This document shows positions 13,540-27,300 of a stretch of 64,000 bases of DNA, in pieces. Within the stretch, counting starts at the first letter, position 1. Each line of letters starts with the position of its first letter. The position numbers and the translations under genes are program-made. Location of the stretch: assembly GCA_019279435.1 (NCBI GenBank), contig JAAALK010000283.1:62602642-62666641 (forward strand). The letters are read 5' to 3'. The stretch is from Zizania palustris (taxonomy: Eukaryota > Streptophyta > Magnoliopsida > Poales > Poaceae). The notes under the pieces are model-generated. The model was not told the DNA's origin, ran no database searches, and was given only the letters and a program-made list of their open reading frames with translations.

Positions 13540-13776
13540 GCAAACGACTACTCTCCACTCTCTCTCTCTCTTCTTTGTCTCGCCCAAATCCGCCGCCCCC
13601 ACGTCTCTCGTGTCTCGTCCTTCTCTCTCTCTTCTCTCTCGCCCACCCCCACGCAGATTTCAAACCCGCGTCGCGTCGGGCCGGGTCTCCGCCGCCGCAG
13701 GCGAAGGCAGCTGCCCCCGATCCGTCGAGATCCGCCGCGGGTAGGGGGGAGGAGGAGGAGGGGGGACGCCGCCGCG
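13540..13776 (+). promoter_or_regulatory. CT-rich 5' leader / core promoter of the dynamin gene
   Basis: The sequence between about 13550 and 13640 is rich in ctctct runs (pyrimidine patch), typical of grass core promoters and 5' UTRs. It becomes GC/GA-rich directly before the ATG at 13777. No TATA box is evident. The transcription start is not determined. Confidence 0.45.
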
Positions 13777-16700
13777 ATGGAGGCCATCGATGAGCTTTCG
13801 CAGCTGTCCGAGTCCATGCGCCAGGCGGCGTCGCTGCTCGCCGACGACGACCCCTCCGACGACACCGCGCCGCGCCGGCCCTCCACCTTCCTCAACGCCG
13901 TCGCGCTGGGCAACGTCGTAAGTATCGACGTCTCAGGGAGACCTCCCCTGGTCCCCTCCATCCATCCCTCCCTCCCGATCCGCCGCTCGTGCTCCGATCT
14001 GACCCCTTTCTGATCTGCTCGTGCAGGGCGCCGGCAAGTCGGCCGTGCTGAACAGCCTCATCGGGCACCCCGTGCTGGTGAGCTTGTCCCCGAGTAACTC
14101 TGCTACCTCTCCCCATCTCTCTCAATTTTTTTGATTAGATTTGGGTGCGTGGTGCTTGGTGCAGCCGACGGGGGAGAACGGGGCGACGAGGGCGCCGATT
14201 GTGGTGGACCTGCAGAGGGACCCGGGGCTCAGCAGCAAGTCCATCGTGCTGCAGATCGACAGCAAGTCGCAGCAGGTGTCCGCAAGTCAGTAGGATCTCA
14301 TAAACTTACTTTGCTCAATCTTGTGATGCTCGTGTTTGGGTTATCAAGCTGGGTGTGGTGCTTACTTTCTGATGTCTACTGTTCTCAGGTTCTCTGCGGC
14401 ATTCGCTGCAGGATAGACTCAGCAAAGGGGCATCCAGCGGATCTGGCAGGGGCCGTGCAGAGGGTATCAATCTCAAACTGCGGACAAGTACAGGTTTGTC
14501 CACTAGTAACTTAGCAATTTTGGCTAACCTGTTCCTGCTTCCTGTTCCATTAGCAATTTAGATAATATAGTGTAAACTGGTATGTACTATTGCTGCCGTT
14601 TTAGGATTGGTGAAGTACTCATTGTAGTCATGGCACACATGAATATCAAATAAATAAAGTTTGAGTTGTGATTTTGAATTTTACTGCATTCTATATGATG
14701 TTTGCGCTCTGTACTGAAGAAAGCAACAAAATAATTTTGTGATATGTATAATTGTTAAGTAGGAGTGATCTGATTTTTCGTCACAACTTAGTGTCTTGAT
14801 TCTTACTATTGATGTATCATATGCTTAATTCGTTATACATATGTTCTTATTTTATGTTATTTTTCTGTTGTGTTGCTCTGTATAAATTACTCACTGTGCC
14901 TTTTTCTTGTTTTATTTTCAGCTCCTCCATTGAAATTGATTGATTTACCTGGGATAGACCAGCGAGCTGTGGATGATTCAGTGGTATGAGTAAAATATGT
15001 CGATTTACTTCATGACTTGTGCATTAGTTCTTCTGTATGGTAGATGATTAAGAAATAATTGTAAAGCACCCACTATTCCTGTCAGTTTGCGCACTATATC
15101 AGTAAAATGTTCATCGGAACATCCTGTGCCATCCATTGCAAGACATATCTGAAAAATGGTAGTGTCGTGTAGATTTTATCTAGGGAACATTGCAATGCAG
15201 TTACTCATATACTGAATTTTCCCCTGAAGCATTTTTGATTGTTCATATCCATCTACTGTTGAGATAGCACTACATACCTAGTTCTTTAAAGTTTCCATAC
15301 TTGTAATTTTGTGCTGCAGAATGCTGATTGTTTTCTTTATTCAGATCAATGAATATTGTGGACACAATGATGCAATACTGCTTGTTGTGATACCTGCAAT
15401 GCAAGCGGCCGATGTTGCATCATCTCGAGCTCTTAGGCTGGCCAAGGATATTGATTCAGATGGTCTGTCTTTCAGTTGGAGTAGATATCCCCTTTAATAC
15501 CATTGTCATTCATCTCAAAGGAAGTGATGTTTATTCATTCACTGTAGGGACCAGAACTGTGGGTGTGTTAAGCAAAGTTGATCAAGCAGAGGGAGATGCA
15601 AAAACTATAGCTTGTGTTCAGGCCCTTCTGTCAAACAAGGGCCCCAAAAACCTCCCAGATATTGAGTGGGTTGCTCTGATAGGACAATCAGTTACAATTG
15701 CGTCAGCTCAAGCTGCTGGGTCTGAAAACTCACTAGAAACAGCTTGGCAAGCTGAAGCTGAAACCCTCAAGTCCATCTTAACTGGAGCGCCTAAAAGTAA
15801 GCTAGGTAGAGTTGCGTTGGTTGACACCATTGCTAAGCAGATACGTAAAAGGATGAAAGTGCGACTTCCTAACCTATTGAATGGGTAAGAATTTTGCCTA
15901 ATGCTTCATGCTTCAATTACCATTTTATCTACGACTACAAGTATTAATTATTTATCCACTCTGCATGGTGTTAGATGAATTCATGTTGTTACTACAGTAA
16001 TGTTACTCTCGTTGTTAATTGTGTGGCACAAAATTCGAATTATTTTGCTGGTACATATAAAGCCTGCATGTAAATTTAGTGAGCCTTTGCCTACCATTTG
16101 GCCTTTTTCTCTCTTGTATGCATTTAGTTGTTACTACTTTAGCACCAATGCGAAGTATTCTCTCTCACCCTCACAGGATTAAGAGAGAGTATGCAAATCA
16201 CTGGTGTTTACCTTGCTTATTTTGTTGGTTCCTATTCAGTCCTAGCAAGTAGCAACAACTAGCTACCATAGTTGTTATGGCGTTGCCATATCATCGCCAT
16301 AGCGTCGCCATATCGCCGTGGTGGAAATCTTCAATTCGCCACGAACCGCCATATTGCCGAGGGTCTGGCGGGCGCCACAGGCGCGTGGCGTCACGTGGCG
16401 CCTGCCACTGATGTGGCGCTCACCATAGGAAGGCGCTGCGGCGTGGGTTAGCAGTGAGGGCGTGGCACGGAGAGGGCCAGGCGCGAGCGGCGCGTGGCAG
16501 GGCCGGTCGCTGCTCGGCTAGGCGCAAGTGGCGCGGCCAGGAGAGAAGAAGAGGAAGTGAGGGAGAGGAAGGGAAAGAGAGGCGGCAGACTAGAAGGGTG
16601 TGGGAGAGGCGGCGGAAGGGTGGGGGAGAGAGAGAGGAGTGGAATAGAAATTAGGGTTGAGAAATAAGAAACCCTAATGGGCTTTAAATGGGCTGTGCAT

Positions 16701-19700
16701 AAATTGACTATTTGCAGATTTTATAAATAAATTATTAACTTAACTTTAAATATAATATTAGATAAAATTTTAAATATGTTATTGAAATTTTAATTATATA
16801 TATATATATATATTATTTTATAAGGTATGTAAACTAACAGATGACGAGTTGAACATCCAGGAGAAAAACCATGCCGACTTATGGTATTATAGTGATGTTA
16901 CTCCTATTTATAGTGCCATATAATTTGAATTGGTTTACTGGTAAACATAATGCCTGCATGAACATTTAGTGAGCCTTTGCCCACTGTTTTGTTTTTTTCC
17001 TCGTAAGAAGTCACATGCTCTCACATATTTCTCAATTTTATCACCTCTGTAATCTGTGCGCAAAATCAAAACATGCTTTCTGTTATCGACAGCCGATAAT
17101 TCACTACTACATGTACTCTTAAGATTAAATACACTTGTTTCCTGTGCTACTATTTCAGTCTTCAGGGTAAATCCCAGATGGTGCAAGATGAACTGGCAAG
17201 ATTGGGAGAATCTATGGTACAAAGTGCTGAAGGGACCCGGGCAGTTGCTTTGGAGCTCTGCCGAGAATTTGAGGATAAGTTTCTTGCTCATATTACATCT
17301 GGTGAGGTTAGTAAAAAGCTGCAAAACTGCCCTTGTTTGTATTTTAATTACAACTTCCTAAACTGCGTAAGTGATTACAAGGCCATAAATGTTGTTTTGA
17401 ATACATAGGGTTCTGGTTGGAAAATTGTTGCAAGTTTTGAAGGCAAGTTCCCAGCCAGAATTAAACAGCTGCCACTAGACAGACATTTTGACCTCAGCAA
17501 TGTCAAAAGGGTAAGATTGATTCACATTGAAGGATTAAGCACTACCAGTGAACAGTTTACCATCTTTTATGAACAGTATTCTCTGACATTCTAGATTGTC
17601 TTGGAAGCGGATGGTTATCAACCATATCTAATATCTCCAGAGAAAGGGTTGAGGTCCTTGATAAAAATAGTATTGGATATGGCAAAGGAGCCATCACGAC
17701 TCTGTGTTGAAGAGGTATGTTCTAGTTAATCACAATATTATGCATAGTTAGCTTGTTATGCATTTAAAATTTACATTCCCAATAAAATTGTAATGTTTTT
17801 AGCTCTATTCCTTTTCTCCCCTTAAAGCTAAGATCAATGTAGAAACAAGTTGTTCATTTTGGTAAATTATTGCAATATAAGCATGCTAGTGTTTATTATG
17901 CTATTAAGAGATTAGGCATTTCCATAATCCCGCCCTGGTTCTACAAAGTCTATTTTTTTGGCTTTTGGAGACTGGGTTGGGTGCATTTGATTAAAGGAGC
18001 TATTTTCCATATGGATTGTTTTTTTACATTGAGGTTGAATTCATGGTTCCACGGGTGCAACAAATATGCTACTAACGGCTAACACATGGCGGCATGGGAC
18101 TAACTACCTGCCAGAGTTCCATACTTCCAAATAGTCAGATTTTTGTCTATTAGGTGGTATCAGTTGTCGTTGTGGTATATCTTTGTTATGTACTGGTGTT
18201 TAGGAATTTTTTGTGTCAGAGGTTGTGCACTCTATAATTTGTTGCCTACGAAAAATAATATTGTTTTTGAATGCACTAGGTACATCATGTATTGTTAGAC
18301 ATTGTCAATGCTTCTGCAAATGCCACACCAGGACTTGGAAGATATCCTCCATTCAAGCGTGAGGTGTGTCTTTCGGTCTTTCCCTTCTATTTTAGAGTTT
18401 CTTTCCCTTCTATTTTGCTTTTTGATGGAGTTCATTGTTGACTCACTGATTTGAGTGCAAATTGTCTTTGTTCCTTTTGGCAAGGTTATTGCAATAGCAT
18501 CAAATGCATTAGATAGCTTCAAAAATGATGCAAAAAAGATGGTCGTTGCGCTTGTTGATATGGAGCGTGCCTTTGTTCCTCCTCAGCATTTCATCCGTCT
18601 AGTGCAAAGAAGGTTGATGTTTTTCTGGCTAGTTTATTTCCCTTAGTTTTTTTAAATTGTTATTTGTCTTGAAGTTAATAGACATTTCTCCTTGTTCAAT
18701 TTCTATTCTTGTTTCTTGAGAGAGTATTTGCACTAATTTGAGTTGTAAATTCGTTTCCCCATAATATTTCTGACGTTATGAAACAAGCATGAGAAGCTTA
18801 GTATGTATACTTACCCGCACCTTCAAAGAACTACCTTTATCAAGTGATGCTTGAACACTGAAGGACACATGCAACTTCATATTTTAGCTTATGTTCTTCT
18901 CTAGGGCCTGCTTTGATAAGGATGATTCTTGTTGAAATCTTTTGGTTTGTTTTTATTGTTAAGTCCTTATGATTTTGTTCAAATTGAGCTATACCCAAAA
19001 ATTATCAAAGGAACTCCCCAACAACCAAACACCCCGTAAGACGCAATTGGTCACAACCACAAGATTTGTTTTGGATATACTATCACTGTCAAAATGCACC
19101 TGATTGCAGCTTGCTTGGTAGTGAAGCATACCATTATTTAGATTTTGTAAATATAGGATAATTTCATGATGATACATTTGCACTATGTAATACTGATCTT
19201 TTGTCTTTTTGTCTGATAATGCTGGCAGAATGGAAAGGCAGCGCCGAGAGGAGGAAATGAAAAACCGGTCTTCCAAGAAGCCACAGGAAGCTGACCAATC
19301 CATGGCAAAAAGGGTATGTCTTGTCACTTGTGCCTGTATGCATTTAGAATTTTAGATTCACATTGACATGGTTTATTAGAAATACACTCATTTAGATTAA
19401 TAAAATGCTTAGATTGGGAGTGGCATCTGACATAGAGTATTGCCTTTTTTCACCACTACAAGGCTAACTATGCTTTGATTCTAGGCCTCAAGTCCCCAAA
19501 CAGGATCTGAGCAGGCTGGTGGCAGCTCAAAATCATCGAAAGAAAAATCAAGTCAGCAAGACAAAGACAAAGATAAAGACAAAGACAAAGACACAAAAGA
19601 GGGATCCAATTTGCAGGTTGCTGGTGCTTCCGGTGAAATTACCGCAGGTATGAAGGATGTCAAATCAGGATGTGCTGAAGTTATGCCATCATGGAAATCC

Positions 19701-22700
19701 ATTCTGAAATGTTATGCACTTTAGACTAAAAACAGAGGCTTTAAATACTCCATTTTGTCTACAAATTCTATATTCTGGAAGATTCCATTAGGTGGAGCTC
19801 TACCAAATAGGCCCTTTGAACCACTTGCTGAAGTGAACATTTATTTTGTTTCTTTGTAATAAAATACACTCAATTGTGTTGATAAACAAATATATGTGTG
19901 TTTTCCACGCTTTTCTGCAGGTTACCTTTTGAAGAAAAGTGCAAAAACTAATGGGTGGAGTAGGAGGTGGTTTGTCCTCAATGAGAAGAGTGGAAAGGTT
20001 AATCAGTCCTCCATTGTCATCATTTTTCATCTTTTTCATGCCTAAGAGGCTATGAGCTAACTGGAGGAGTGTCCAGGATGGTTTATTTATACCTTTTTCT
20101 TTGGCAGTTGGTGTTACTAGTTATACTTGTTTGCTATGCATGGGTGGTTAGATTTACTTTCTGTTTTTATCAGCTTGGGTACACTAAGAAACAAGAGGAG
20201 CGGCATTTTCGTGGTGTCATCACTCTCGAGGTGCGCAAGAAGTTATCCGTTGTTTCGTGTTTACTCTTTTGTCCCTGAACGGTACTGGAATGAGCTGGAT
20301 GATATTGGAAGAAACATCACATATACATCTAAAAAGCTGTAAAGTGAACTTAATTGGTAACTTGAATGTGATGTTGTGCAGGAGTGTAACCTTGAAGAAG
20401 TAGAGGAGGAAGAGCCTGCTAAAAGTTTGAAGGATTCAAAGAAGGCAAATGGGCCAGAGAAAGGACCAAATCTTGTGTTTAAGATAACTAACAGGGTTGC
20501 CTACAAAACAGTCCTAAAAGGTTTAAGCCCCCGAATATTACAGCTTAATACTTTCTTTATTATTTTTAGATCAAAATTTCTTTTTTTCTTCTAAGCAGTT
20601 TATTTCATGTTGCAGCTCATAGTGCTGTTGTATTGAAAGCTGAGAGCATGGCTGACAAGGTTGAGTGGGTAAATAAGATAAAAGCTGTAATTCAAAGCAA
20701 AGGGGGATCTTTCAAGAGCCCGAATACTGAGGGTGGTTCCATTAGGCAAAGCAATTCGGATGGCACCCTGGTAATTCATAGCTATATATCCATTGCAATG
20801 CTTTTAGTTCTCTGGCTCTAATTTTTTGTTCAATTCTTGGTTTAACATTAAGAGTGTAAAAGGTCATCCGAGTATCTGATGCTACTTAAAATACACGTTG
20901 TAGTGTCAGCATGAGTCCCTTGCTTCCATTTGTACGTATCAATTGACATCTGATTTTCCATACTTTTCAAAGGATACTATGGCACGAAGACCTGCTGATC
21001 CTGAAGAAGAACTTAGATGGATGTCTCATGAAGTTCGTGGTTATGTTGAGGCTGTCTTGAATAGTCTGGCAGCAAATGTCCCAAAGGTTCATGCTCAAGC
21101 AATCTAGCACTGCTCATTTTATTTAACCTCATCACCGTGGTGAAGTTTTCATCATTCTTTTCTTTGCTTTTCAGGCTATTGTGCTGTGCCAAGTTGAGAA
21201 AGCAAAGGAAGATATGCTAAACCAGCTATATAGTTCAGTAAGGTGAATGTGCTGTCCATGACTATGACTTCTTGTTTCTTCTGGAGGCTAGCATACTGTT
21301 TTTGGTTTTCTTCATTTTTTTCCATATGCCATTTTCGTGTTCATCCATGTTGAAATATAGTGCAATCAGTAGCTATCTGGATCAAAAGGGTCCTAAGGGA
21401 ATCATGTAGATTTTTTCCATATCATATGGTTTGTCTTGTAATTCAGTAATTTCTTTATGTATATACACCCATAATAGTTATAACATTTTACCTATTTTCT
21501 TGTAATATGAAAAAATATCAGTACATGGAGCATGTTATGATATTTTATATTCTTTTTGATAGACTTAGTTATTTTAGTTCTAATTTATTGTCAAAATTAA
21601 AGGTTTGTTGGACCGGTGGTGGGATCCTCATAATGTTCCAGCACTTTATTTATTGATGCCTTATTTGCAGTTTGTTTATTCGTAGCTTATATTTAATTAT
21701 TTATCGTAGACTTGCCAAGATGATATACCTAAGCTATCTGTATTATCCTGTTTTTTAATTTCACAAATTTATACTCTTAATCCTTTTGTTTATTTGTCAT
21801 TACCAGTGGGCAAAGCAATGCAAGAATCGAAGAGCTTCTCCAAGAGGACCACAATGCTAAGCGTAGAAGGGAAAAATATCAAAAACAATCATCTCTCTTG
21901 TCAAAGCTTACCCGTCAACTTAGTGTCCATGATAATAGGGCTGCTTCTTATTCCAACGATAGCTCTGAAGCTGGTAAGCTTACTACATTTTCATTGTCTG
22001 AATAGTAATATCAAATACAACCAGTGTTGAAACAATTGGTTATTGGTAACTTATCGGTCAGCCAAGGAGTAGGGATTGATTGGTTAATCGGGGATTAGCT
22101 GAATTAATCAGTTGATTGTTAATCGGTTGACATAAAGTACTTATGTAAACATGTATAAGATCTTGAGTAGGTAGTTTCTGATTTGGACCATTCACACCTA
22201 CACAGTAGCCTTCAAGAGTGAAGACTCTAGTTCACACTCTTACTCAAGTCTAAAGGGGGGCAGGGGGTGTGTGAGGGGGGAGGGGGGGGTGGCGGCAGCA
22301 ATGGAGGCTCTAAGGGTGCTAGCGGCTAGAGTGCTCGAAGGGGGAAACGAGAAAAGGACCATTTGGAGTAAACCCTAGCAAAGAGAGTTTTTATATAGGT
22401 TTACCATGATTAATTGATGGTTAACCCGATTAATCGGCATGATCGTCCAACTAATCGGTTTGACCGGCTGATTATTCAGCCAGCTGATTTTATGGCTGGT
22501 TATGCACTAAATTAACTGGTGATGTGCTGGTTAACTCCGATTAATCGGCTAATTGGCTGATTTTTCTAACACCAAATACAACTGTATAGTTTTTATGACC
22601 CCTTTCTTTGTAACAACTAATAATTAATGTGATCAGTACCTGACAAAGGTACCTGGCCTGTCAATTAATCTTTATTGTAAGTTACATTATAGAAAACATT

Positions 22701-23486
22701 TTCAAAATAAACAGTTAGTAGTTTTCAAAGTAGCTTGTTTATTTTAAAATGGAGGTTTAGCAAGCTCGAGTACTTGATTCAGTTGAAGGTGACTTGAGCC
22801 TCATAGACTTGCTGTCAACATACTACATACGTTCAACCTTTGTGGTCTACTTTATGTGCCTAGAGCACTAGAGAGGAAATTTAAGCTAAACCACAGTTTT
22901 GAGAGAACGGTTGTTGCTTGATAAGTAACCACACGATTCTGCGACTACACCTTAACATGCCTTTTGGGCCTAGATTACGACACACAACCCCCTGAATGCT
23001 AGATGCCTAGATGGCATGTTCCAAAGCTCATACTGAGAATTTTATTGTGATTACCAAATTTTATTTAGAATCCTGAGGTCCTTTCTACATAGTCCAGGAG
23101 TTTATACCTCTTCTCACTGCTGATATGGCTTTTGCTACATGTTTCACAGTAGGTGTGACTAATGTGCATTGCATGCTACCCCACGTGATATTTCAATACG
23201 TATCTTTATAATGCCTTTTCTTTTTCATATTGTCACGAATTGCTTGAATGAATCATTTGCAGAGAGCCCCAAGACACCCAGCCGCCCAGGCGAAGATTGG
23301 AGGTCGGCCTTCGATTCTGCGGCAAACGCCCCTGCTGCTGGTTCCAGCTCAAGCAGCGAATCAAGGTCAAGAAGCGCTGATGGACGCAGCCGGCGATATG
23401 AAAATGGTGATGTGAGCTCCGGTGCCAACTCAGGCAGCCGACGCACTCCAAACAGGTTGCCACCAGCACCACCACCGAAATACTAA
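13777..23486 (+). CDS. DRP2: Dynamin-related GTPase of the DRP2 class (PH-domain dynamin)
   Basis: Large GTPase acting at the plasma membrane and trans-Golgi in clathrin-coated vesicle scission. Twenty-two exons close in phase: 13777-13917, 14027-14077, 14165-14285, 14389-14493, 14922-14983, 15345-15462, 15548-15884, 17159-17306, 17409-17510, 17595-17714, 18280-18363, 18485-18612, 19229-19313, 19485-19647, 19921-19997, 20174-20230, 20382-20520, 20616-20770, 20973-21086, 21175-21242, 21807-21973, 23263-23486. Total 2766 nt, 921 aa, close to Arabidopsis DRP2 size. GTPase motifs: GNVGAGKS (45-52), DLPG (147-150), SKVD (208-211). A Lys/Asp repeat spans about 560-573. The PH domain starts GYLLKK at 589 and has its C-terminal Trp at about 697. 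GED follows from about 732 to 835, then a Ser/Arg/Pro-rich tail ending PPAPPPKY. The ATG at 13777 opens the family N-terminus. Intron 21 holds a MITE and intron 7 a duplicated block. The convergent GH9 gene ends 886 bp downstream. No damage was seen. Confidence 0.96.
15995..17000. repeat. Direct repeat pair in dynamin intron 7 flanking inserted DNA
   Basis: About 110 bp at 15995-16105 recur at 16890-17000; both contain the core cctgcatg..atttagtgagcctttgcc. The roughly 780 bp between them include, at 16268, a terminus (tagttgttatggcg..) resembling the terminus of the element at 43503-43888. A GC-rich part (16380-16640) and an AT microsatellite (16797-16812) follow. The right terminus of the inserted element is absent. 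The exons on both sides are intact, so splicing of the 1.27-kb intron should be unaffected. Confidence 0.5.
22022..22572. mobile_element. 551-bp MITE in dynamin intron 21 with 10-bp target duplication
   Basis: The direct repeat CAAATACAAC lies at 22012-22021 and again at 22573-22582. Between them is a 551-bp element with inverted ends (gtgttgaaac.. on the left, ..tttctaacac on the right). The inner parts are rich in ttaatcgg / ccgattaa words that can pair. A 9-10-bp duplication fits a Mutator-like (MULE) MITE. No coding capacity. It sits wholly within an intron. Confidence 0.65.
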
Positions 23487-24371
23487 TCACGCTGATTAGT
23501 ATCTATCCATGAGCGCCATTTATTCTTGCTAGGCACACGCCTTGTTCCTGATATTGGTGGCTGGGTGAGCGGATCTGGGATTGATCTATAGAGAGAGCGT
23601 CGTAGTAGAGAGATTGCATGGACTGTTTGTAAGCAGGGGACCCTGAGTTGTTTATAGAAATATATAGGTAATCCATTATCTCTATTGTTTCATGATCTTT
23701 TTGGCACATTGTCCGATTAAGCCCCTGCTTATAGGATTTTTGTGGGATACCGATCTTGCTTTGTATTATGTATATATATCGCCTGTACGCGTACACTTCG
23801 AAACGGTGTTGCCCATTCATTTGAGCTCGTGTGACTTTCCTTGCAGATTTAGCATCAGATCTGATGCCTTAAGGCGCTATAACCTTGGCAGAACATGTGT
23901 TACCTACTGTTGGCGCTTCTGAGTCGTTTCCCTCGTCACATTTGATTTTTCGTAGACAAAATTACCCGTAAACGCGCAGCTGATTTAGCTAAATAACTTG
24001 GTAAATTCGCGGCGTCTCGGGAAACAGGTTTGAAACGCTTTAGCTTCTTCTGGTTCTGGACATGCTCTTTATCTCCTTTCCAATCCCATTAAAAATTACT
24101 AGTATATGGTTATGGTTTGGCGTGTTAAAATTCTTTATAAAGTATACTTTACCAGATGCTGTAATCATTGCACGAGCTCTAGTGCATGATTAATTAAGAA
24201 AGGCAATCACATCACAGCTGAAATCATCAGACTAATTAACTTATATATATATATAATTATTGATTCCTCTTGTATTTACTGGGAGGGGATTTGCATTTGC
24301 TTGCCAATCCCATCTAAAAAGAATGAACAAAAAAAGAATAGGGGCAAAATTGTACAGACACCCCCGTGTGA
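23487..24371. other. Convergent 3' flanks of the dynamin and GH9 genes
   Basis: The 3' UTR of the dynamin gene is expected to about 23800 and that of the minus-strand GH9 gene down to about 24300. No further gene is visible. A short (TA)n tract lies at about 24242-24255. Confidence 0.5.
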
Positions 24372-27300
24372 CTATCTATTTACACTTAGGCCCATTATTG
24401 CAGGTCTACTCGTAGTCGTTGACTCTTGCCGGGACAACCGGTTGAGCATGGCGAACATGCCGACCATGGGCGCGGTGTTGTACGTGCACGCCTCCGTCTG
24501 CATGTAGTTCTCTCGGTCGTCCTTGAACCTGTCGCGGCGGTCGGGGCCGCCGACGATGGCACCGACGACGACGTTGGGGTTGGCGGTCTTCCTTCCGAAC
24601 CAGTCGTCGAACCCCTGTGCGCAGCCGATGAACTCCTTGCTGTCCTTGTATGGCACGATGGACGCGGCACGGTGGTGCACCCTCACCGGGAACTTGTCGC
24701 CGTAGCCGACGAGGTAGCTCATCCCACGCGGGTTGCTGCCCAGCACGTAGTCCACCTGCGCCCTAGCCAGCGCGAACACCTCGCCGGCGTCCGCGCTCCC
24801 GCCGCCCACGCACGACGCGACTCCGCCGCCCTCCCCCTCGCCAGCGAGGTAGCCCGAGTAGACGGACAGGAGGAACGCCGCGTTGGTCACATACTGCATG
24901 TTGTTCCACTGCCGCACGTATATCATCCCGCCGGGGCTCCGCTCCGCGTTCGCGTCGGCGCCGCCGGCCGCGTTCCGGCCCATGCACGCGCACACGTAGT
25001 GCTCCGCCTTCTCCCTGTACCTCTCCAGCGTCTCCCTGTGCCTCTCTTCGTGCTCCCCACTCATCAGCAGCTGCCCATTACAGTTTACCCACATGTCAGG
25101 CTATCATCTCAGTGTGATCGATCACATGCATGTCATGATAAGTGTGTACGTAGTACGTACCCTGGCAGCGAGGATCTGGACGCCGGCGAACTTGACGTCC
25201 CAGCTGAACTCGGTGATGGCCCAGCCGGTACCTCCGAACTCGTGGGCGTTGTCGACGACATAGTCGAGGTAGGCGGCGCGGCCGGTAGCGCGGTGGAGCC
25301 ATAGGGCGGCCCAGAGGAGCTCGTCGTGGTACCCGCTCACCGACGCGTAGTAGCTCTTCACCTCGGCGATGCTACTATCATACTTGCCCCTGTACTTGTC
25401 GGCGAAGTCGAACAGCTGTTGTCAAACAAAGAGAAACGAAAAAACATCGTGTCAGTGTAATCCGTCACTAAACTAACAACCAGCCAACTAATATTCCTCA
25501 CGCTTTAATGATAATAATCGAAATGATCGCCGCTGCATCGTTGTAATGGCGAGGTTTTAATTTGCAGACAGCAACAACGTGCCGGAAATGTGGTGGTTAC
25601 GCTACTAACAACATAGCTTCTCGAGCCACGAACCACCCACCGCTACGTGCATGGATCGATAGACTAATAACCTAATCTATCACTTCGATTCTTCGACGTA
25701 CAAAGAGATTTAATTTCAACAGTTTTGGAGAGATTAATATGTATGATAAAGACATGATTTAGGTGATCGATACTCCCTCCTTCCTATAATATAAAGCCTA
25801 TAATTTTTTTTACAGATACCAAGGCACTTATAATATGAGTTGCATGGCCTCGTAATATGAGATACATGTACTCTTGCATGCATCAACCTCTCACAGGAAA
25901 TTTTTCAAAAACCAGTCATCATTTATTACTGGTGTCACTTGATTAGCTAGAACGTACTAATTTTGCGAAAATTAACGAAAGAAAATATGCAAAAAAAAAA
26001 ACACTTCATCATTCCCCCAAATACATCATTTCGACACTTGAAAATTTATCGAAAAGAATCTATGTGTATGTCTTATCTACCAATAAAGAATTTTTATTGT
26101 TTTAATATCTAATATCTATTAATTCACGGTAATATTTTTAAGAAAATCAAAATTTATAATTTTTGATTAGTAATTAAGCTAAAACATTTAGATTTAGTGT
26201 TATACATGTTATATATTATATCGATATTAGAAAGTATTTTTTATGTATCGTTATTGAAAGTAGATAATTATTGATATTTTACGTTATTGAAAACATGTAA
26301 AAACTGATACGATTTATATTTTGAAATATATATTACTACTTTATCATTGATAAAAAATATTCTAATCTTCTACTCTTAGCAAAAATCTATTAGAAAAAAA
26401 TTTAAATATTAAGAATAAAGTGTTTATGATTAATAGGTTGCAAGCGTCAACGTGCTTACAGCGGGGGATTCCGGCGGAATCTTCGGGCCCCACATGTCGG
26501 CGTCTCCCTACCGACAGAGCCTTCACACGGCGTAGCCAAGCTGGCACGTGCGGCACTGGGAACAAGGAGGAACACGTCTCCGGTGTGAACACGGGGGAAA
26601 AAGTCCTCCCCGTTTTGACCGGGTTTTTAATTTGGCACGTTAATTCCAAACCGATCATTAGCGGCTAATCCACATTAATTAAGGTGGCTAAACGAAATTA
26701 GAATAGATTAAGGAAGCTGTTAGTGTGTAGAGTGTAGTACCTGCTGGGCGTGGTGGAGGAGGAGGTGGGCGTAGTGCGGGTTGGACCGGCGGAAGACGAT
26801 GGAGGCGGCGGCCATGGCGGCGGCGGTCTCGCCGGCGACGTCGGAGCCGGGGCGGTCGCGGTCGACCTTGTACGCCTGCCGCGACGTCGTCATGTCCTCC
26901 GGCCGCTGCCAGCAGTAGTGGTCAGTGTCGCCGTCGCCCACCTGCAGCAGCAGCAGCAGCCATGGTTAACCATTTGAACTCCGTCGTCGTCGTCGGCCAC
27001 ATTATTGTCAAAGCCACCAAAGAACTCGAAAAGAAATAAAAAGAGACCGAAAAAAAACAGGATTTTTAATCCCTGATCCATGTGGGAACGCCATGATGGA
27101 GTGTGAGATTTGCGCGTCTCGATCGACTGAACCAGCTATTGGCAGCTGATTTGTCCTCTTGCTCCACCTAACAAATGTTCCTGCCTTTTTTTTTCTACTC
27201 GTGCCAACCGGTGTGTGTGTGTGTGTGTGTGTGTGTGAGTGTGTGTGTGTGCCTGTTGGTCTCCTGGTTGAAATGTTGAATTGTTTATGCATTTCGTCTC

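Noticed and set aside
24426..25304. Open frame of 292 codons on the plus strand
   Set aside because: Exactly antisense to GH9 exons 4-5. It arises from the high GC3 of the real gene and has no family resemblance.
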